From assembly GCA_036346255.1 (NCBI GenBank), contig CM070640.1, positions 33,227,238 to 33,291,237 of the forward strand: a DNA stretch of 64,000 bases. The letters run 5' to 3'. Below the pieces are notes generated by a model. It searched no databases and was not told where the DNA came from. It worked only from the letters and a program-made list of their open reading frames with translations. A program made the position numbers and the translations under genes. This DNA is from Ampelocalamus luodianensis (taxonomy: Eukaryota > Streptophyta > Magnoliopsida > Poales > Poaceae). Numbering within the stretch: the first letter of the stretch is position 1; each line of letters begins with the position of its first letter. This document shows, piece after piece, positions 56,588-64,000 of this stretch.

Positions 56588-57859
56588 CTAACCTGAAGAC
56601 TTACCAGAGGCGACGTTCTGAACTGCTTGTGCTTCTTCTGCAGTGACATGGTTCAGTCTTCCTCTTGAGGCAGTTGATGGAGTCCTGGTAGCTTGATTTG
56701 AAGTCTGAGGCACTCCTCTTCCTGCTCCTGGCAAAGAAGTCATAGTTGGTGTTGGTCCCAAATTGAAAGAAATTGGTGTCAGCCCTTGCTTCTGGGGACA
56801 CTTGTTAGCATAATGACCTGTCTGATGGCAATTGAAACAAGTAACTCCTGCACCATGATTAGGGTTCCTCTGAGGTTGATTATTGTTGTTGACATTGGGA
56901 ATCCCTGTGTTCCCTGCATGAGACATTGGTGCTGGGGTTCTGAATTCGACAGATGAATTATTGGGACGAAAAGGCTGTTGAGCATTGGTTCTGACTTTCT
57001 GTAGTTGATTTTGATGAACTCCGTGTTGTATCATCTTCCTTTTGTGAGATTCATCCAACTCACGAGAGAATCTTCTATGAGTACAACTTTATCCACCATA
57101 TGCTGAAAATCTACATAATCATTTCCAACCACTTGCACTTTCAGACTAGGGTTGAGTCCACGCTTGAATCACTTCTGACGTGCATTATCTGTAGCAACAT
57201 CTTCTGGAGCATAGCGAGAAAGTTGAGTAAACTTGTTGAGATATTCACCCAAAGACATGTTTCCTTGCTGTAGTTCGCGAAATTCATTCTTCTTCATTTC
57301 GACTATACCATCAGGGACATGAGCTTGACGAAAAGTTGCTGAAAATTCCTCCCAAGTGATAGCGAGCTGCGGTGTAGTTCTCCCACCATTCTGCGACTGT
57401 ACCTTCCAATTGATGTGAAGCATAAAGAACTTTCTCACGATCATTGCATTGAGCAATGGCGAGCTTTGTCTCCACTGAACGAAGCCAATCTTCTGCGTCC
57501 AAAGGTTTTGATGAATGAGAAAACGTAGGTGGACGAGTCCTCATAAACTCTGATAGCATGGAATGATGATGAATCAAGCGCGAACAATCGCCGCTTGATT
57601 ATTCTAACTATTCGATCGCTTTGGTTCAACAAGTTGACTATTGCGCGGGTCTAACTTTGTTTGCGGCCATCATGGCGTTCATGTTCTGCATCATTGCACT
57701 CATGAATTGCGTCTGAGCTGCTAGAAATTGTGCCATGTTTGGCTCCGCGGCTCCAGGGGCTGGTGACTGGTCACTTGCATTGACATTGGCATTGGCATTG
57801 GCATTGGCATCCTCTGACTGAGTACGACTCAAAGTATTGCGAGTATCAACCATCTGCAA
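56588..57859 (-). pseudogene. Gypsy gag pseudogene, the element's only protein region
   Basis: Starts MVDTRNTLSRTQSED at about 57853 just after a TTATTGCAG splice-acceptor-like sequence. A run of Ala-Asn repeats follows (see 57784-57810), then MAQFLAAQTQFMSAMMQ. After stops comes RTRPPTFSHSSKPLDAEDWL, GTVAEWWENYTAAR, ITWEEFSATFRQAHVPDGIV, DVATDNARQK, and the intact zinc knuckle CFNCHQTGHYANKC. It ends RLNHVTAEEAQAVQNVASGK. At least three frame changes or stops break it. The parts present are capsid and nucleocapsid; the segment ends exactly where the protease starts in the chromovirus at 34286. Confidence 0.9.
57784..57810. repeat. Hexanucleotide microsatellite (CATTGG)n in gag
   Basis: Four and a half tandem CATTGG units, giving Ala-Asn repeats in the minus-strand gag frame. 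Unit length keeps the frame. Confidence 0.9.
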
Positions 57860-58538
57860 TAATCCTCCACGGATTTAGAAGATAAGATCGAAAAGCAATG
57901 TAGATGAGAGGGAATAGCACATTAGATGAGATAGAACAGGGTAGAAAGATAGAAACAACCTAATTAGGGGAAACAGATTATACCCAAAGGCAAAGACAAG
58001 AAGACATAGGTAAAATGCTATGAAAGCACAATTAAACTCTTCGAATTAAAGCCTTAGTGTGACTGCAACATAATGCTTGACAGCAAAACTGCAGCTCCCA
58101 CTTACACATAACAAAAATAAAGACCTATGCAACAGTGATCTAACACGTTACTAAACTCTAATAGGGCGGCTCTTACTTTAGACCAGACAACGAAAAACTC
58201 TTCAGGGACAACTGGAACAAAGTGACGAAGATACTCTTGACTATTGCCGTTGACTCGACTTCCTTCTTCCGAACTAGAGAAATTAATGAGGCAAGAAAAT
58301 CACTTTAAGATTATAAAACAACATTTAGCAAAGACGAGAAACAAGATTTCGAGGACAAGATGAGAAAAGGAAATAGAGTAGGATAAGAATAGAATAGAAA
58401 TAGATGAGAAAAGAACAGAAGAGATGAGAAAACAACAACTACTCAAGTCAAGTTAAGTTGATTTGATTTAGAAAATAAATTTTGAAACTTTTAGCTAAAC
58501 GACCATGCTAACTAAGGTTGCATTCTACAGTCGATATG
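57860..58538 (-). other. Leader of the gag-only Gypsy
   Basis: About 680 bases between PBS and gag. No ORF0-like frame such as that at 35791-36444 can be read. AT-rich, with purine-rich runs near 58340-58430. Confidence 0.6.
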
Positions 58539-58550
58539 GCTCTGATACCA
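58539..58550 (-). other. Primer-binding site of the gag-only Gypsy
   Basis: TGGTATCAGAGC followed by CATA on the minus strand, four bases (GAGG) inside the LTR end, the same arrangement as at 36643-36654. Confidence 0.95.
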
Positions 58551-58554
58551 CCTC

Positions 58555-61500
58555 TGTCGGGATCGGAAAATATATCTTAGGAACCCTCTATGTATTCTAA
58601 ACTAGTCCCAGATCAGTAGCTAGCTCACACAGGAAATAGTGATGAAATACCATCCATTAATTTGATTTAACTAAAAAGATCTCAAAGTAACAAATAATAG
58701 TAATAACTGGATCTTATGGTCAATGTTTGCTTAACTTGCCACGCAGAGCTAAAGAAACAAATAAACTCTTGCAGCGGAAATAAACTCTTCAATGGCCAAC
58801 CAACATGCCTAGAGGCAATCGAGTGGAGAACGCATCCTAATCTGCAAAACCTTCATGGTCCTCCTAGGCGAAAAACTCTTGGGCAGCTTGATATTCTTCC
58901 TCTACTGCTGATCAAACAGAGGGCATAAAGCCATGAATACTTTGAATGTACTCAGCAAGCCGTGGGGAAATGTATGCAAATAGTATTCATGCAGGGCTTG
59001 AATAAAGGTTAGTTGTATGGCTCTTTTGCATAAAGCAGCGTTTACGACAAATACAATAAGTAGATTGAAATGCGTAATTGAAAACAATAACAATAATTAA
59101 ACAATTGTTTTGAAATGACTAGTGAACTTCCCATGCACTCCCAACCAAACCAATGATAAGTGAATCCCTATTCACCAATCGACACAAACCACCAAGTGAA
59201 TGACCTATTCACCAAACGAACATTATATTCATCAAGTGAATGACCCATCCACACTCCGACTCATTTTTGAATAAACTCTATCTCCCGTGTGAAATCCCTG
59301 AGCACGTCCATAACTGCGGACATGGCTATTCGAATAGTTTTACACTCTCCAGAGGATGTACAGCTTGACTCACAAGAGATAGATCAACTTATAATGTCCG
59401 TTTAACACACTTCCGAGGTGTGCGACTAAGTGATCATCACAAGGCTTTTACAAAGCTCCTTCTTAACCCAGTTCTGCCCGCTAAGGTTTCAACACTGAAT
59501 GTCTTTCCGACCAAACAGGGTCCCCCTCTTGAGCCACCGTGAGAATACGTTTCCCATAGCTCACACTTCACATGATAGAACCAAAATTAAGACATTGCTA
59601 AATAGTCAGTCAGGCCTGTCCCATCAGGCATGTGGTTGTACGGTTAAGGCCCAGTTCAATGACGCACAAGATTAAGTCCTTGATAAGTTACTCAGGCGAG
59701 ACTACCACAAACCCACAACATGTTCAACCCACATCCTCACTATCCACCAACCACTCGCCCAAGCGAAAACCATTTTATTTAACCAAAACCCATGACTAAC
59801 CCCGTCATGGTACACAAATTTTAACAAGAGTGGCTCACCACCACGGTTCCATATTTCATTAAGTCAAGATTAATCATTAAGACACATGTGATGACAAACC
59901 CATCGTAACTAAGCTGAACTAAGCATCAATACGATACCCATGTTGGTGATATGAATATATCCAACTAAGATTACCCATGCTAAGGTGACAAAGGATTCAT
60001 GGCATTCAAATAATCAATGGAGGCATAATGACAACATGTCATAACTATACCCAAAGCAATTTGTATAAAGATAGCATGCAATTGTATAAAACAATATACT
60101 TTTGAAATCATAGGTTTAATATGATCAAAGGACCACGACTTGCCTTGGAATAAATCCTGGGATTGATCTTGATCTTGGTATGCTACTCCTTGCTCAAAGC
60201 TTCTCGAAGTATCAACGTCTACTCGCAAAACAAGCAAATAACCCAAATAAATAAACAATAGAGAGAAAAAAAACTCCAAAAATTAAATAAAAATCTCAGA
60301 TAAATAGATCTCGAATTTAGATGAATTTAGAAATTTGAATGGACTCAATCGGAGTTCGGATGCAAAAGATATGAGCTCTGGAAGATGGAAATCACATAAA
60401 ATACTAAAAATCAGATTTATGAATTTACTGGAATTACTTTTCTGAAGGAAAAGATAATTATTGCATCAGCTGACGTCAGCAAGAAATATCAGCCGAAAAG
60501 AAAACAAATCTGACGGGTGGGTCCCACATGGAAGTGAGAGGGTGCTATCACTGGACTCCTCGCAACCTCACGAATCTGGTGACACGGTTGGATGCTCCCG
60601 GCGGTGACCAAAACTACGGCGGCGCTCAAGGTTGGCGGCGGAAGCGTCACGGCCAAAGGCGACAACGGGGCTATGAGGATTATCTGGTGAAGCAGAGGCA
60701 CGCACCGTGAAGCCCAGGCGGCGGCGATGCTAGAACACCGATCGAAGGCGGCGGAGCATTGACGGTGGTGGCAAAATTGACGAAGAACAGATCGGCGTTG
60801 AAAAACCTTAAAGCTACAAATTGTGGCGGCGCCGGGGCTTTAGGAGGGGAACGAGGTGGGGATTCGGGATGAGGAGGCAAGGGCGAAGCTTGGGGTCCCT
60901 TTTATAGGGCACCAGGATGGCCGAGAAGGGAAACCCTAAAGAGAGTCCGCCTCGTCCACGAGTTAGAGATAGAGATAGAAGGGTTTCGGGATAAGATTTT
61001 GAGAGATTTGAATGCGGGGAGATAAGGAAGATCAACGATACGATTGCAGAGGATTTTCTTGTTGAGATTTCAGTTGTCGGGTGAAGCTTTGAAGCTCAAG
61101 CAATGGCAGTCCAGGCGTCCCTCGCGCGGAGAAGAAACCCAGAGGAGGACGACGACTTGCGGGCGGGCCCACCTGGCTGAGAGATGCGGAGGCGCGCACG
61201 AGCGGATAGAGGAACAGAGCGGGCTGCGATGGTTTTGGGCCGAAAGCGGAAGAGATGGGCTGGGAAAAGCAAAGGAATGGGCTGGGTTTAGAAGATTAGG
61301 CCCGAGAGCATTTTTGATATTTATAATAGCTTTTCTTTTTAGAAAATAACAGAAACTCCAAATAACAAATAGAAAATAGCAAATGTACTCAGAAAAAGTC
61401 TAAAAAATATATCCAAGCACATAGAACCAAAATAAAATAATTTTTAATATAGTTGATGTTGACATTAATCATATTAAATTGTTTTTGAACTCTGAAAATT

Positions 61501-61588
61501 CAGGTTAAGCTTTTAACTTTAGCAGAAAAGTCCAAATGGTTATTTTACTTTTAAAACATCAAAACAGACCAAATTTTAGTATGTTACA
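58555..61588 (-). repeat. 5' LTR of the gag-only Gypsy (3034 bp)
   Basis: Minus-strand ends TGTAACATAC (61588) and CGATCCCGACA (58555). Collinear with 53239-56512 except for a deletion of about 230 bases at about 60546. Palindrome CTATTCGAATAG at 59326-59337. Confidence 0.94.
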
Positions 61589-61844
61589 CGGCTGGGAACA
61601 AAGACGACAGTCCCCAGCAGGGATGGCAACGACGACTTCTGCTCGGTGTTGAAGAAGATGACCTAAGGAGGCGACGAAACTTGAGGAGCGAGGACGATAC
61701 TGGCTGCGCCAGCAGCCGTGGCAAAGGGTGACACGTGTCGTGGCGGAAGACAACGACGAGGAAGGCGTGTGACGCGACGAGGTTCGATAATGAAGGCGGC
61801 CACCAGATCTGCCCGGTGAATCGTGACGGCGATAGGAAGGTGAG
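61589..61844. other. Spacer between two Gypsy LTRs
   Basis: GC-rich sequence with open frames on both strands and no recognised protein. Probably the right flank of the 53239-61588 insertion. Confidence 0.45.
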
Positions 61845-64000
61845 TGTCACGACCCTCTTGGAATACACCAGATTTTTTTTAGCGGTGGTACTACCGCACT
61901 GAGGAGTGGTAGTACGCCCAGTACATCCCGAGAGAGGTCCACCAGGACCTCCCAGGAGATCCCAAGGCCTCCTGGAGGTCTTGGCCTCTGTGCACCCCGA
62001 GCTAGTCCCAGGATCAGATTGGCTAGCTCGCACAGACTTCACATTAGTGTAATCAAATCCATACAACAAGCACGAAAGACCCACAGATCAAAATAACACA
62101 TATATTAACAAGGGACCATAAGGTCGAAGGTTAGTACAGGAGTGCCCCTTAAGGCAAACAGCAAAAGAGAACTACAACATAGCGGAAACAAAATAAACAC
62201 AAGGTCCATTCGGCTAGCCCACAGGCTACCAAGTGGAGGACGTCCTAGTGCACAACGTCTTCAAAGAGCTCCCCTCCTAAGAGCACCTGATCACCTGGAT
62301 CTCCCTCCTCTGCTGGTTAAAACAGAGGCACAAGCCTATGAGTACTTTTGAATATACTTAGCAAGCCATGGGTAATGAGAATGCAATTAATATGTATGCA
62401 TGGCTTGACAATGGAGAGCTGTAAGGTTAATTTTTGCATAAAGCAATAATTGACAGAAAATAACATAAATAGATTGCAAAACTCAAGTTAGAAAACATAA
62501 ATACATTTGATTTTCAAGGAGACAGTGAGCACCCACTCACTCCCAAGGCACCCACTAATACCTCTCTGGAGCACCCACTCTAGAGCTCCACAAGACCAGC
62601 CTCTGGACCACTTCGCAAGCCACTCATGACCCCTCTGGAGCTGACCAATGTCTCTTCAAGGTAAAAGCCATGACCTCTCGTCGAAACGCCCAGAAAAGCA
62701 ATTTTTAGAAAAAGAATTCTACCCCTGATTCGAAATCTCCGAGCGTGTCCATAACCGAGGGTGCGGCTATTCGAATAGATTTACACTCTGCAGAGGTGTA
62801 CAACTTTACCCACAAGAGGTAGTCGCTTGATATTACACACGTTACCTTAGACATGTGAATCAAGTAGAGACCACCACCGGGCTTTTACAAAGGTCTGTCC
62901 CAACTCAGTTCTGCTCGCTAAGGTTTCGCTTCTAACGGAGCTCACACTCGCCAGATTCTGCCCCCTCTTGCGCCAGCGCGACAACAACTCATCAAAAACA
63001 GAACCGATTCAGGACATCCCTAATTATTGCACTCGGTCCACCCCATAATGGACAAGTGGTTGTACGGTATGGCCCAGATCAATGGCTCCCAAGGTTCAGT
63101 CCTTATATGGCTGCTCAGGCGAGGCTAACCACAAACCAAATGTGACCCCAAGCTTTAACTCTGGGGCACCCAAGTGACTCCATAGCTACAACTTTTGGAG
63201 CCCCCAAGTGACTCCATAGCAACAACTTTTGGAGCACCCACTACTCGCACCTTGCCAACTCGCCTGAGCCCAAAACAAGTTTTGGGTTCAACCTGGCCAA
63301 GGACCACCCTAGTCCCGACACCACAAATTTAACAAAGTGGTCTCGCACCACAAACAACACAAGCTGCGGTACCAACCACAGTTGCTTATCTATGGCACCA
63401 ACCAAAGTTGCATAATTCAATTAGTCAAGTTTAGCAATAATGATTGGTTGAGGAGACCAGTGTCTACTAGAGCATGGCTAAGCAAAAACGACACCTATGT
63501 TGGCAATAACAATAAGAAACCAACTAACAGTACCCATCCTGAGGTGTTCAAGGGAAACATATCAACATGTGAGTTGCCAAAGAAGCAAGGAGGCATAAAA
63601 CAGACATGTATTTAACTAGAGCCCAAACCATTTTATAAAATAAATAGCCATGCATGTTTACAATAAAATAAGGTACTTTGTAAAGATAGGCTCAAAATGA
63701 TCAAGGACCACGACTTGCCTTCGGTGGCGAGCTACTGAACTCCTGAGAAGGCTGCTGGATCTTCGAGCTCCTTAGCACCAACGAAATCTACACGTTGTAA
63801 AGAAAAACAAATAAGCAAAGAAACTCCAATAAATCAAAAGAACTTACTTAAAGCAAAAGAGAGGGGATCCACATAGAGGAGGAGATCCGAGAGGGAGGCC
63901 CAACGAGTGAAGGGTTCGGACTCAAGGAGGTCCGAACTAGAGGAGCTTGGAGAGCTCACCAGAACCGAAAGAGTTAGGAGCAGAGGTTAAAATGAAGAAC
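61845..64000 (-). mobile_element. Partial Gypsy LTR running off the window
   Basis: Starts TGTCACGACCC at 61845, so on the minus strand this is an LTR 3' terminus (GGGTCGTGACA). The conserved LTR block with CTATTCGAATAG (62767-62778), ACACTCTGCAGAGG and CCCACAAGAGGTAG is present, as is CTCGCTAAGGTTTC...CCCCCTCTTGCGCCA (62917-62976), shared with 54150-54220. Below 61845 no PBS is seen, so this is a 3' LTR or a solo LTR; its 5' start lies beyond 64000. GCGGTGGTACTACCGC near 61880 resembles the palindromes at 48180-49080. Confidence 0.75.

Larger units (their letters stand above)
53239..61588 (-). mobile_element. Gag-only Gypsy element with 3.0-3.3 kb LTRs
   Basis: On the minus strand: 5' LTR (61588 to 58555), PBS, 680-base leader, gag (57859 to 56588), polypurine tract, 3' LTR (56512 to 53239). 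No protease, RT, RNase H, integrase or chromodomain is present; gag stops at the segment before the protease and the purine tract follows within about 60 bases. The PBS, its four-base spacer, LTR ends and gag tie it to the chromovirus at 23399-39049, but the LTRs are a different family. LTR divergence is about 4 % in a 266-bp sample, nearly all transitions. No clear 5-bp duplication (CAGGC left, CGGCT right). It would need proteins supplied by a complete relative. Confidence 0.92.

Noticed and set aside
57784..57810. CRISPR-like or regulatory repeat
   Set aside because: It is a simple in-frame hexanucleotide microsatellite inside gag with no spacers.
53234..61593. Target-site duplication of the gag-only Gypsy
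   Set aside because: CAGGC and CGGCT do not match; only a shifted reading gives four of five, so no duplication is claimed.

Overview
This is plant nuclear DNA, almost certainly from a grass and most likely Oryza or a close relative. The evidence is the style of its transposons: Stowaway and Tourist-like MITEs, Gypsy elements with TGTAACATCC...GGGTCCCGACA long terminal repeats (LTRs) primed by initiator tRNA-Met, a RIRE3/RIRE8-like chromovirus with an extra upstream ORF0, and small Copia and TRIM elements. No bacterial features, rRNA or tRNA genes, or CRISPR arrays were seen. Most of the window is nested transposable elements. Only two host gene remnants could be recognised.

Layout. 1-268 is the 3' end of a Copia element. 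269-3068 is a low-copy-looking stretch with a Stowaway MITE (364-621), a lipid-transfer-protein-like pseudogene (1451-1790) and a Tourist-like MITE (2626-2856). 3069-10182 is an old, rearranged plus-strand Gypsy element: a left LTR fragment, a foreign LTR-like piece, a broken gag and a 3.1 kb right LTR. 10183-12184 holds a hAT MITE with an 8-bp target-site duplication (TSD) and a minus-strand LTR-element fragment. 13058-19165 is an Alba-domain gene remnant on the minus strand. One of its introns carries a complete but frame-broken Copia element (13647-18530, TSD GTGAA). 20564-20819 is a second Stowaway. 20952-22785 is a TRIM-like Copia derivative with 118-bp LTRs and TSD AAAAC.

23399-39049 is one large minus-strand chromovirus with ORF0, gag, protease, RT/RNase H, integrase and chromodomain. 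It was hit twice: a 5060-bp solo LTR (23978-29037, TSD CAGGG) sits in its 3' LTR, and a 1048-bp solo LTR (31390-32437, TSD CTCTT) splits pol between RNase H and integrase. 39995-41550 is a hAT element with a GC-rich cargo. 42072-48018 is the 5' part of another giant-LTR element on the minus strand: a 5.0 kb LTR, primer-binding site (PBS) and zinc-knuckle region. 48019-49436 is an LTR-like fragment full of short imperfect palindromes. 49437-53238 has a GC-rich segment without a convincing gene. 53239-61588 is a minus-strand Gypsy element that kept gag but lost all of pol. 61845-64000 is part of a further LTR that runs off the window.

The genes do not form a pathway. The main story is layered insertion. 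LTR pair divergence judged by eye suggests the intronic Copia is youngest (1 difference in 131 bp), the gag-only Gypsy intermediate (about 4 %) and the chromovirus older (about 5 %). The strongest unusual signals are: the intronic Copia, whose LTRs are nearly identical although its pol is riddled with frame changes and poor in CAG/CTG; the TRIM with a strong leader hairpin; a 12-bp palindrome kept in seven LTRs of different families; two gag-only Gypsy copies that both lose pol at the start of the protease; and the two related 5 kb LTRs.
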